Source: JBBCJT01 sp037190665 | GTDB taxonomy: Bacteria > Pseudomonadota > Alphaproteobacteria > Acetobacterales > Acetobacteraceae | Assembly (NCBI GenBank): GCA_037190665.1 | Contig: JBBCJT010000027.1 | Span: 1-64,000 of the forward strand | Direction of reading: 5' to 3' | DNA length: 64,000 nt | In this document: positions 20,646-32,849 of the stretch, piece after piece | Layout: each line of letters starts with the position of its first letter | Position numbering within the stretch: the stretch's first letter is position 1 | Translations under genes and position numbers: made by a program | Notes under the pieces: generated by a model | Databases searched by the model: none | The model's input: only the letters and a program-made list of their open reading frames with translations | Told to the model about the DNA's origin: nothing

Positions 20646-21362
20646 CGCATTCCTCCCCTCGGCTAATCTTTTGGTTGGGCGCATCAGAAACCCGGCGCGG
20701 GTGATCGGCAAGGCCGCAGGGACGCCCGACGCGTACGGCCGCGCTGGCCGAAAGACGGTTGCACGGGCGCTGCCCCCCGCACTCCCCGCAAGGGGCAGCG
20801 CGAAGGCCGTGCCTGCGCCGCCCGCGATAGCCCGTGGCCGCGTGGGTCATGGCGGCGAAGGCTTCCCACGCCCGGCCGCCGTCCAGCCACGGCGGAACGC
20901 CGCGCGGCCGCCACGAGGACGCATTGCCCTCCTCTTCAGGAGGCGGTTGCAGGTTTGTCCGACCGCGCTTTCAGGCGCGCACGGTGCTCCGACGACGTGC
21001 TCGGGGCAGGCGACTGTCGCGCGCCATGTGCAACTCGCCGCGTCCTCCGATCAGGTCTCGATGAGGCGTGTGACCTCTCGACGACTAAGCCAAGGGCGGC
21101 AGGGGTCGCGCCTCCCGAACACGCTCTGAGCCATATTCTCCAGGGAGAGTGAATGAATAGAACCAAATCGGACCTATTTTCCCTCTATAATCCGCATACA
21201 ACTCTCCAATCTCCTGCCCACGCAAAAACATTGACAGCCATTCTGCCCTAATGCCTATTTTCGACTCGCTTCTGCGATGCAGCATGTTTTTAAGTTTCGC
21301 ACCGCTCCCGCAACGGGGGCGACGGGTCGCGGCATCGGCCCGCCACTGAGGGAAAGACGCTG
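20646..21362. other. 717-bp region without a supported gene
   Basis: From 20646 to about 21125 the DNA is as GC-rich as its surroundings and has open frames on both strands, but none has a ribosome site or recognisable protein pattern. From about 21130 to 21300 the composition drops sharply to AT-rich, with a 66-codon minus-strand frame (21085-21285) that I cannot identify. The right end is the leader of gltD and holds a promoter candidate at 21231. Confidence 0.5.
21231..21261 (+). promoter_or_regulatory. Candidate promoter for gltDB
   Basis: A perfect TTGACA (21231-21236) lies 19 nt before TATTTT (21256-21261), about 100 bp upstream of gltD in the only AT-rich stretch nearby. The spacing is longer than ideal, so this is tentative. 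Confidence 0.35.
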
Positions 21363-22801
21363 ATGGCTGAGCGCATGCTGCAATTCGTCCGGGTCGGCCA
21401 GCGCAACCCGGACAAGCGCCCGTCCGCCCTCCGCCGCGAGGATTTCGCCGAGATCTACGCCGCGTTCGACCCCACGGAGGCCTCCGTCCAGGCCAGCCGC
21501 TGCTCGCAGTGCGGCGTGCCGTTCTGCTCGATCCACTGCCCGCTCTCGAACAATATCCCCGACTGGCTGAAGCTGACCGCAGAGGGGCGGATGGAGGAGG
21601 CCTACGAGGTCGCCTCCGCCACCAACACCTTCCCCGAGATCTGCGGCCGCATCTGCCCGCAGGACCGGCTGTGCGAGGGCAACTGCGTCATCGAGAAGGG
21701 CTTCGACAGCGTCACCATCGGCGCGGTGGAACGCCACATCGTCGAGACCGCCTTCGCCAATGACTGGGTGAAGCCGCCCACCCCGCGCGCCGAGAACGGC
21801 CTGTCGGTCGGCATCATCGGCGCCGGTCCGGGCGGGCTCGCCGCCGCCGAGTGGCTGCGCCGCAAGGGCTACGCGGTCCATGTCTACGACCGCTACGACC
21901 GCCCCGGCGGGCTGATGATCTACGGCATCCCCGGCTTCAAGCTGGAGAAGCACGTGGTCATGCGGCGCTGGAAGCAGTTCGAGGCGGCGGGCATCCGCTT
22001 CCACCTGAACACCGCCGTCGGCCGGGACGTCTCGCTCGCCGAGCTGCGCAGCCGCCACGCGGCGGTGCTGGTTGCGACCGGGGTCTACAAGACCCGCGAC
22101 CTCGCGGCGCCGGGCAGCGGCCTGCCCGGGATCGTGCAGGCGCTCGACTACCTCACCGCCTCGAACCGGCAGAATCTGGGCGATGCCGTGCCGGCCTACG
22201 AGGACGGCACGCTGAACGCCGCCGGCAAGGACGTGGTCGTGATCGGCGGCGGCGACACGGCGATGGACTGCGTGCGCACCGCGATCCGCCAGGGCGCGAC
22301 CCGCGTCTCCTGCCTGTACCGGCGCGACAAGGCGAACATGCCCGGCTCGATGCGGGAGGTGAGGAACGCCGAGGAGGAGGGCGTGGACTTCGCCTGGCTC
22401 TCCGCCCCCGAGGCGTTCCTCGGCGATGCGGCCGTGAGCGGCGTGCGCGCGGTGCGCATGCGCCTCGGCCTCGCCGACGCGTCCGGCCGGCAGTCGGTCG
22501 AGGAAGTGCCCGACTCCTCGTTCACGCTGAAGGCGGAGCTGGTGATCAAGGCGCTGGGCTTCGACCCGGAGGACCTGCCCGCTGCCTTCGGCGAGAAGCA
22601 GCTCAAGGTCAGCCGCTGGGGCACGCTCAGCATCGACCGCCGCAGCTTCATGACCGCGCTGCCCGGCGTGTTCGCCGCCGGCGATATCGTGCGCGGCGCG
22701 AGCCTCGTCGTCTGGGCGATCCGCGACGGCCGCGACGCCGCCGCCGCGATGCACCGCTACATCACCGAACAGGCCGCCGCCTCGCTCGCGGTCGCCGCGG
22801 A

Positions 22802-22805
<4 letters not shown>
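21363..22805 (+). CDS. gltD: Glutamate synthase small subunit
   Basis: The 480-aa beta subunit of NADPH-dependent glutamate synthase passes electrons from NADPH through FAD to the large subunit. Cysteines 47, 50, 55 and 59 (CSQCGVPFCSIHC) and a second group in ICGRICPQDRLCEGNC coordinate the 4Fe-4S clusters. IIGAGPGGLAAAEWL is the FAD dinucleotide fold and VIGGGDTAMDCVRTA the NADPH fold, and LPGVFAAGDIVRG is the terminal FAD motif. The gene precedes gltB with an ATGA overlap, so the two are translationally coupled; the order is the reverse of E. coli gltBD. Confidence 0.96.
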
Positions 22806-27328
<4,523 letters not shown>

Positions 27329-27412
27329 CCGTCACGCCGCTACGGCCGCCTGCCGGTGGTGGGCGGCCGCGCCGCGCTTGATCGAGGACGCGCCGCGCAT
27401 AGTGTGCGGCGC

Positions 27413-28768
27413 ATGACCTCCCGCGACGCCATCGCACGGCTGCATGCCACGCTCCCCCGGCGCGAGACGCCGGAGACGATCGCCGAGCTGATCCAGGGCG
27501 CGCTGCCGCTGCGTCTCGCTTCCCGTCTCCGTGCGCCGCTGCGCGAACGGCTGGCCGGGTCGATCCGGCGCTATTTCGGCTGGTCGTCCATGCCGACCGT
27601 GTTCCGCCAGCCGGTCCCGGCCGGGCGGCAGTTGGCGAAGGCGCGGGAGCTGGCGCGGCTGTTCCTCGGCGGCCACCTGCCCGAGGGTGACGATCCCGCC
27701 GAGGTCGCGCGGCTGGTGACGGAGCTGAACGCGCTGATCGGCAAGGCGCCCGGCGCGAACAGTTTCCGCAACGACCGCCTGAACCGGCAGGCCCGGCACA
27801 CGCACGGGCTGGTCCTGTCCCGCCGGCGCTACGACAAGCTGTTCCGCCTCACCGTCCGCCTGGAGGACCGGCTGGCGCGGCTGCGGACGGAGGAAGCGAA
27901 GTACCGCCTGCTGCTGGTGGGCAAGGCCGGACTCGCGACCGACCTGGCGGTGGATCACTTCGACGGCCATCTGCCATCGGCCGCCTTCGTCGCCTACTAC
28001 GCCGCGCGGATGAAGCTGCGCAGCGAGTTCACCGTCGTCGGCCAGCAGAAGCCGTTCGACGATCTGGCCGCCGCGCTGCTGGCGATCTGCGCCGACGATC
28101 CGCGGACGAGCTGGTTCGCCATCGCGCACGTCTTCCCGCGCGCCGACGTGCTGGCGCATCTGACCGACGGGCAGAAGGGCCGGCTGCTCGGCCGCTGGTT
28201 CGGCATCCTGAGCGAGACGGCCGAGCGGCTGGAGCAGGCGTACACGCATACGAAGATCGACCTGCCGAGCATGATCGTCCGCCGCGGCAATGACTCGACG
28301 ACGTGGAACCTGTTCGCCGGCGCGTGGAACCGGGCGCGCGACCACTGGATCGCGCTGGTCGATGCGCTCGGCATGAACGCGCTGTTCGACGAGATGCTGC
28401 CTGGCAAGGTCATGCGCCTGATGGCCGCCGACGTCGCCGCATGGCACCGGAGCACGGGCGGGGCCGTGCATCCCGACACAAAGGTCTGGGCGGAGCTGCC
28501 GAAGCCGTGGGAGGTCCTGCGGCTGGAGCAGCCATGCGGCCGCGCCCGCGTCGAGGCCGCCTGCGCCCGCCACGGCGTCGATGCCGCGAAAAGCGGCTGG
28601 AGCGCGCCGCGGCCGCGCACCGCGGTGCAGGTCTACACGCCGACGCCCGAGCTTGTGCACGGTGTCAGCGTCGGCGATCCCCACACGGCGCAATTGCTGA
28701 AGCGGCTCGGCTGGTTCAGCGGCCGGCCCCTGAAGCTGCACCATCTGGACGACGCCCAGGAACATTGA
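27413..28768 (+). CDS. Hypothetical protein, 451 aa
   Basis: I do not recognise this family. The protein is soluble, Arg/Leu/Ala-rich and mostly helical in appearance, with no signal peptide, membrane segment or P-loop. A charged helical middle (RLEDRLARLRTEEAKYRLLL near residues 145-165) and a tryptophan-rich segment (NDSTTWNLFAGAWNRARDHW, about 295-315) are its most distinctive parts. The start at 27413 is the ATG after a short gap from gltB. It ends 34 nt before an unusual tRNA gene and faces the cyclase-like gene at 28879; the three may be one accessory patch. Confidence 0.65.
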   Translation: MTSRDAIARLHATLPRRETPETIAELIQGALPLRLASRLRAPLRERLAGSIRRYFGWSSMPTVFRQPVPAGRQLAKARELARLFLGGHLPEGDDPAEVARLVTELNALIGKAPGANSFRNDRLNRQARHTHGLVLSRRRYDKLFRLTVRLEDRLARLRTEEAKYRLLLVGKAGLATDLAVDHFDGHLPSAAFVAYYAARMKLRSEFTVVGQQKPFDDLAAALLAICADDPRTSWFAIAHVFPRADVLAHLTDGQKGRLLGRWFGILSETAERLEQAYTHTKIDLPSMIVRRGNDSTTWNLFAGAWNRARDHWIALVDALGMNALFDEMLPGKVMRLMAADVAAWHRSTGGAVHPDTKVWAELPKPWEVLRLEQPCGRARVEAACARHGVDAAKSGWSAPRPRTAVQVYTPTPELVHGVSVGDPHTAQLLKRLGWFSGRPLKLHHLDDAQEH

Positions 28769-28802
28769 CGCCGCGCGCTTCGCACGGCCAGATCGGCGCC
28801 GT

Positions 28803-28875
28803 CACCCGGTAGCTCAGCGGCAGAGCAGTCGGCTCTCGGACCGACCGGACGCTGGTTCGATCCCAGCCTGGGTGG
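28803..28875 (+). tRNA. tRNA-like gene with an 8-nt anticodon loop (identity undetermined)
   Basis: All four stems pair: acceptor CACCCGG/CTGGGTG (one G-T), D stem GCTC/GAGC, anticodon stem GTCGG/CCGAC, T arm GCTGG-TTCGATC-CCAGC, with canonical T8, D-loop GG and T-loop bases. The loop between the anticodon stems is CTCTCGGA, eight bases rather than seven. Taking T33 as 28834 gives anticodon CTC (Glu, with discriminator G) or a four-base CTCT. The acceptor begins with C, and CCA is not encoded, unlike the tRNA at 651. It could be a functional odd tRNA, a frameshift-suppressor-like tRNA, or a young pseudogene. Confidence 0.7.
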
Positions 28876-28878
28876 CGC

Positions 28879-29598
28879 CTATCCCCCGCCGGCCCCGCGG
28901 AAGGTTCCGTCCGCGCGATAGGGCCACGGGGCGTGCAACTCCTCGGCGTAGAACAGCGCGCAACTGCGCGGATCGTCCTTGATGTCCGCACTGCCGTCCC
29001 AGAAGACCGCGAAGCGGTCGGGTAGCTGGCCGGACGTCTCGCCGGTCTTCACCCCCGGGTTGCACGGATTGTCCCAGTCGTCCTGGCAGCCGTGCTGGAT
29101 CGGCGCGATCAACAGCTTGTTCAGCCGCCGCAGCAGCAGGGCCGCCTCCTGCCCGTAGGAGCCGCGCTTCGCGCCGTCCGCCGCCGCCACGCGGACGCGC
29201 CGCCATGCGCCCAGCTCGCGCACCCAGATCCCCATCAGGTCGTAGTCGGAGACGTGGATGGAGGTGTCCACGATCGGCTTGCCGTCGCGGAACAGCGGCG
29301 CCCCGCCGGGGGCACGGCGCAGCTTGTTGACCACCACCGCGCCGGACTCCCCGGTTTTCTTGACGATGTGGCCCCGCTTGGGCGGGAACACGCCCTGCAG
29401 CGCGTAGGATTCCGGCTTCGGGCAGCGGACGACGAAGGCGTAGCCGGGCGATTCCGCGCAGAACTCCCGTATCGTCGCCCAGTCGATCGGGTGCATCCCC
29501 GCTTCCTGGGCGAGTTCGATGTCCTCGTCGCTGACCCCGGCCTCCCGCGCCTGCCGCGTCAGCTTGTCGGCCATCATTTCGGCGATCGTGGCCATCAT
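28879..29598 (-). CDS. Putative edema-factor/CyaA/ExoY-like nucleotidyl cyclase domain protein
   Basis: This 239-aa protein shows, in order, the motif pattern of class II adenylyl cyclase toxins. A segment FPPKRGHIVKKTGESGA (71-87) resembles the ATKGLNVHGKSSDWG region of edema factor, with Lys74 and Lys81 in the places of Lys346 and Lys353. SDYDLMGIW (117-125) supplies the two metal-binding aspartates (EF D491, D493). IQHGCQDDWDNP (167-178) matches the NHGTEQDN segment with His169 and Asn177 for EF His577 and Asn583. The His351 position is not conserved, as in ExoY. It lacks a signal peptide and the helical calmodulin-binding domain. GGAGG precedes ATG 29598 (or 29595). The homology is inferred by eye, not by search. 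Confidence 0.6.
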   Translation of the reverse strand: MMATIAEMMADKLTRQAREAGVSDEDIELAQEAGMHPIDWATIREFCAESPGYAFVVRCPKPESYALQGVFPPKRGHIVKKTGESGAVVVNKLRRAPGGAPLFRDGKPIVDTSIHVSDYDLMGIWVRELGAWRRVRVAAADGAKRGSYGQEAALLLRRLNKLLIAPIQHGCQDDWDNPCNPGVKTGETSGQLPDRFAVFWDGSADIKDDPRSCALFYAEELHAPWPYRADGTFRGAGGG

Positions 29599-29696
29599 GT
29601 CCTCCGTGCGGTGCAATCCTGCAAAGCGAAGGGTGGATAATTCAAGCCCGCGGGTTGGCGCGGCGCGTGCAAGCGTGCAATACCCCACGCGCGGCG

Positions 29697-30365
29697 ATGC
29701 GCGTCCTGTTTCACCTTCCCCTCTCTCCGTATGCACGCAAGGTGCGTCTCGCGCTGGCCGAGAAGCGCCTGCCGTTCGAGCTGCGCACCGAGAAGGTGTG
29801 GGAGCGGCGGGCCGAGTACCTGGAGATGAACCCGGCCGGCACGGTGCCGACGCTGCTGGAGACCACGGGCCTCGCCATCCCCGACAGCTCGGTGATCTGC
29901 GAGTATCTGGACGAGGCCTATCCGGACACCCCGCTGCTGGGCCGCACGCTCGCGGAGCGTGTGGAGGTGCGGCGGCTGCTCGCCTGGTTCGACGGGAAGT
30001 TCGCGGCCGAGGTCACGCGCAACCTGCTGCATGAGAAGTTCATGAAGCCGCAGCTCGGCCACGGCCAGCCGGAGGCGTCCGTGCTGCGGGCCGGCTACGC
30101 GAACCTCAAGCACCACATGGCCTATCTCGGCTGGCTCGCCGAGACGCGCTCCTGGCTCGCTGGCAACAACCTCTCGCTCGCCGATTTCGCCGCCGCCGGG
30201 CATCTCTCGGCGCTGGATTTCGCCGGCGAGGTGGACTGGTCGGCCGCCCCGGCCGCGCGCGAATGGTATGCGCGTATCAAGTCCCGCCCGTCCTTCCGCG
30301 CGCTGCTGGCCGACCGGGTGCCCGGCATCGCGCCGCCGATGCACTACGCCAACCTCGACTTCTGA
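29697..30365 (+). CDS. Glutathione S-transferase family protein
   Basis: This 222-aa cytosolic GST has an N-terminal thioredoxin-like domain (SPYARKVRLALAEK near residues 9-22, NPAGTVPTLLE, then the glutathione-contacting PDSSVICEYLDE) and an all-helical C-terminal domain with the N-capping NNLSLADFAAAGHLSALD box near 155-172. The catalytic residue is probably Ser9 of SPYARK. It starts 98 bp from the divergent cyclase-like gene, with the ATG at 29697. Its substrate is unknown, and it shares the strand with the Pat-like and GGT genes downstream. Confidence 0.88.
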   Translation: MRVLFHLPLSPYARKVRLALAEKRLPFELRTEKVWERRAEYLEMNPAGTVPTLLETTGLAIPDSSVICEYLDEAYPDTPLLGRTLAERVEVRRLLAWFDGKFAAEVTRNLLHEKFMKPQLGHGQPEASVLRAGYANLKHHMAYLGWLAETRSWLAGNNLSLADFAAAGHLSALDFAGEVDWSAAPAAREWYARIKSRPSFRALLADRVPGIAPPMHYANLDF

Positions 30366-30434
30366 GCGGGTCCGCCCGTTCCGGATGGCGGGCGGGGCTT
30401 GGCGGGGCTCGGCGCCGGGTGCACGGATAGCGGC

Positions 30435-30953
30435 ATGGAACTGCGCCCCGCCCTGTCCGCCGATGCGCCTGACATCCAGGCGATCTATGCCCATCACGTG
30501 CTGCACGGCACCGGCACGTTCGAGGAGGAGCCGCCCTCGGTGGAGGATATCGAGGCGCGGATGCGCCATGTCGCCGCCGGGGGGTGGGCCTGGCTCGTCG
30601 CGGCCGATGCGTCCGGCGTTCTCGGCTACGGCTACTACACCCAGCTCCGCGACCGTTCGGCCTATCGCTTCTCCGCCGAGGACAGCGTCTACGTGCGCGA
30701 CGACGTGCGCGGGCAGGGCGTGGGCAGGGCGCTGGTGGCCGCACTGCTGGACCACGCTACGGAACGCGGCTTCCGGCAGATGTTCGCGATAATCGGGGAT
30801 TCCGACAATGTCGGTTCCGTCGGGCTGCATGCCGCGCTTGGCTTCGCGCGTATCGGGCTGCTGAAGGCGGCCGGTTTCAAGCACGGGAGGTGGCTCGACG
30901 TGGTGTACATGCAGAAGGCGCTCGGCGCAGGCGACAGGACGCTGCCGGCATGA
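30435..30953 (+). CDS. GNAT acetyltransferase, phosphinothricin-acetyltransferase-like
   Basis: This 172-aa enzyme resembles the Pat/Bar/MddA group of acetyltransferases that modify methionine sulfoximine, phosphinothricin and similar amino-acid analogues. Features are the start ELRPALSADAPDIQAIYAHH, the TGTFEEEPPS loop, acetyl-CoA motif VRGQGVGRALVAALL near residue 95 and IGDSDNVGSVGLHAALGF. It overlaps the GGT start (ATGA at 30950), so both are co-translated. Detoxification of glutamate analogues alongside GGT is a reasonable inference. Confidence 0.87.
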   Translation: MELRPALSADAPDIQAIYAHHVLHGTGTFEEEPPSVEDIEARMRHVAAGGWAWLVAADASGVLGYGYYTQLRDRSAYRFSAEDSVYVRDDVRGQGVGRALVAALLDHATERGFRQMFAIIGDSDNVGSVGLHAALGFARIGLLKAAGFKHGRWLDVVYMQKALGAGDRTLPA

Positions 30954-32644
30954 GCTGGCGGGATCGCGCCGGCACGACCTTCGTGCCCGAGAAGAAGCCG
31001 GCCCGCGCCTCGCGCGGCATGGTCGTCAGCAACCACCCGCTCGCCTCCGCGGCCGGAGCCGAGATGCTCGCCGGCGGTGGCAACGCGGTGGACGCCGCGA
31101 TCGCGACGCTGTTCGCGCTGACCATCGTGGAGCCGATGATGGTCGGCATCCTCGGCGGCGGCACCGCGCATATCCGCCAGCCCGACGGCACGCTGCTGGT
31201 GATCGACGGCATGTCCACCGTGCCGCGCGCCGCGAAGCCCGACATGTTCCGCCCGATCAGCGACACGCTGCCGGATTATCTGGAGACCGAGGGGCGCGAG
31301 AACACCGTGGGCGCCCGCTCGCTCTGCTCGCCGACCTCGCTGCGCGCCTGGGCGCAGACGCTGGCGCGGTTCGGCACGTTCTCGCTCGCCGACGTGATGG
31401 AGCCTGCGATCCGCCACGCCGCGCGCGGCTTCCGCGTCACCCACTACCTCTCCGGCTCGATCAACGAGGCCGCGCCGGACCTGCGCCGCAATCCGGCGAT
31501 CGCCGCGGTGCTGCTGCCGAACGGCGAGGTGCCGCAGCCCGGCGACCTGCTGGTGCAGGGCGCCGCCGCCGACACGCTGCGCGCCATCGCCAAGGAAGGT
31601 CCGGACCTGCTGCATGACGGCGCGCTCGGCCGGCAGGTGGTCGATGGCGTCGCGGCTCTCGGCGGCATCCTGTCGATGGAGGACCTGCGCGGCGCGAAGC
31701 CGATCGACCGCAAGCCGATCCGCTGCGTCTTCAACGGGTTCGAGGTCTACGCCCCGCCGCCGCCCGCGGCCTCCGGCGTGCACATCACGCAGATGCTGAA
31801 CGTGATCAGCCGCTTCGACATCGCGAAGATGGGCTTCGGCACCATCGATTCCTGCCACCTGCTGGCGGAGGTGATGAAGCTCGCCTTCGCCGATCGCAAG
31901 GCGGCGAGCGGCGATCCGGACTTCATCGACGTGCCGGTCGCGAAGCTGACCGATCCCGCCTACGCCGCCCAGCGCGCGGCCGAGCTGGACATGGCACGCG
32001 CGCGGGACTGGGGGCCGGGGATCACGCCAGCGCTGTCGCCGCACACCACGCACATGACGGCTGCCGATGCCGAGGGCCGGATCGTGGCGACGACGCAGAC
32101 CATCAACTCGCTGTTCGGCTCGCGCATCATGATCCCGGACACCGGGCTGATCCCGAACAACTACATGAACAACTTCGATCCGCATCCGGGCCATGCGCTG
32201 TCCATCGCGCCGGGCAAGCGGGTGACGACGTCGATGTCGCCGACCATCGTGCTGAAGGACGGCAAGCCGTGGGCCGCGCTCGGCCTGCCGGGCGGGCTCA
32301 AGATCTTCCCGTCCGCCATGCAGGCGGTGATCAACCTGACCGCGCACGGGATGGAGCTGCAGGACGCCGTCGAGGCCCCGCGGCTGTGGACGCAGGGCGA
32401 CACGCTGGAGGTGGAGCCTGCCTACTCGGACGAGCTGCGCGCCGAACTCACCGCCCGCGGCCACCGCATCGCCGGCATGAAGACGGTGGGCGGCGGGATG
32501 AACGCGATCCGCTTCCATGACGACGGCATGATGGAAGGTGCGGCGTGCTGGCGTGCCGACGGCGCGCCTGTCGGCGTGTCCGGCGGCTATGCCCGCTCCG
32601 GCGTGCGCTTCGAACTGCCGGAGGCGCGCGCCGGGGCGCGGTAG
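30950..32644 (+). CDS. ggt: Gamma-glutamyltranspeptidase
   Basis: This 564-aa Ntn hydrolase cleaves or transfers the gamma-glutamyl group of glutathione and related amides. It is made as a precursor that self-cleaves before Thr366 of the TTHMTAAD motif into large and small subunits. GGGNAVDAAIATLF near residue 42 and the downstream SMSPTIVLKDGKPWAALGLPGG are family landmarks. No signal peptide is visible, so it is either cytoplasmic or exported by a leader not recognisable here; many GGTs are periplasmic. It overlaps the acetyltransferase gene by 4 nt. Confidence 0.92.
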   Translation: MSWRDRAGTTFVPEKKPARASRGMVVSNHPLASAAGAEMLAGGGNAVDAAIATLFALTIVEPMMVGILGGGTAHIRQPDGTLLVIDGMSTVPRAAKPDMFRPISDTLPDYLETEGRENTVGARSLCSPTSLRAWAQTLARFGTFSLADVMEPAIRHAARGFRVTHYLSGSINEAAPDLRRNPAIAAVLLPNGEVPQPGDLLVQGAAADTLRAIAKEGPDLLHDGALGRQVVDGVAALGGILSMEDLRGAKPIDRKPIRCVFNGFEVYAPPPPAASGVHITQMLNVISRFDIAKMGFGTIDSCHLLAEVMKLAFADRKAASGDPDFIDVPVAKLTDPAYAAQRAAELDMARARDWGPGITPALSPHTTHMTAADAEGRIVATTQTINSLFGSRIMIPDTGLIPNNYMNNFDPHPGHALSIAPGKRVTTSMSPTIVLKDGKPWAALGLPGGLKIFPSAMQAVINLTAHGMELQDAVEAPRLWTQGDTLEVEPAYSDELRAELTARGHRIAGMKTVGGGMNAIRFHDDGMMEGAACWRADGAPVGVSGGYARSGVRFELPEARAGAR

Positions 32645-32766
32645 GCGCCGGGGCTTCGGCCCCGGTATCCTGTTATTGGCGAGCGTGGCTTTGAGACAGG
32701 CGCGGAGGTGCATCCTCCGCGCCGGATTGCGTGCGGGTCAGCCGAAAGGCCGGTCGGGAATCAGCC

Positions 32767-32804
32767 CCCTCTCCCCGCACCGGGGGAGATGATCGGGGAG
32801 AGGG
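32767..32804. repeat. Palindromic intergenic element (CCCTCTCCCCG type), copy 1
   Basis: CCCTCTCCCCG at 32767-32777 is perfectly complementary to CGGGGAGAGGG at 32794-32804. A related, slightly shorter hairpin occurs at 61930-61953. It lies between the convergent ggt and amidohydrolase genes and may act as a bidirectional terminator. Confidence 0.55.
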
Positions 32805-32810
32805 AGCCCG

Positions 32811-32840
32811 GCCTCGCCGATGAGCGACCATCGGCAAGGC
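32811..32840. repeat. Palindromic intergenic element (GCCTCGCCGATGAG type), copy 1
   Basis: GCCTCGCCGATG/CATCGGCAAGGC form a hairpin immediately upstream of the 3' end of the amidohydrolase gene. A second copy, inverted and 1 nt longer, is at 55856-55886, just after the YncE-like gene. Confidence 0.55.
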
Positions 32841-32849
32841 GCGGCGGTC

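Noticed and set aside
20671..21129. 152-codon plus-strand frame in the gap before gltD
   Set aside because: It is Arg/Pro/Ala-rich without a ribosome site or recognisable pattern and crosses the composition break, so it was not annotated as a gene.
29595..30884. 429-codon frame antisense to the GST and GNAT genes
   Set aside because: It covers two well-supported genes and reads as low-complexity basic sequence.
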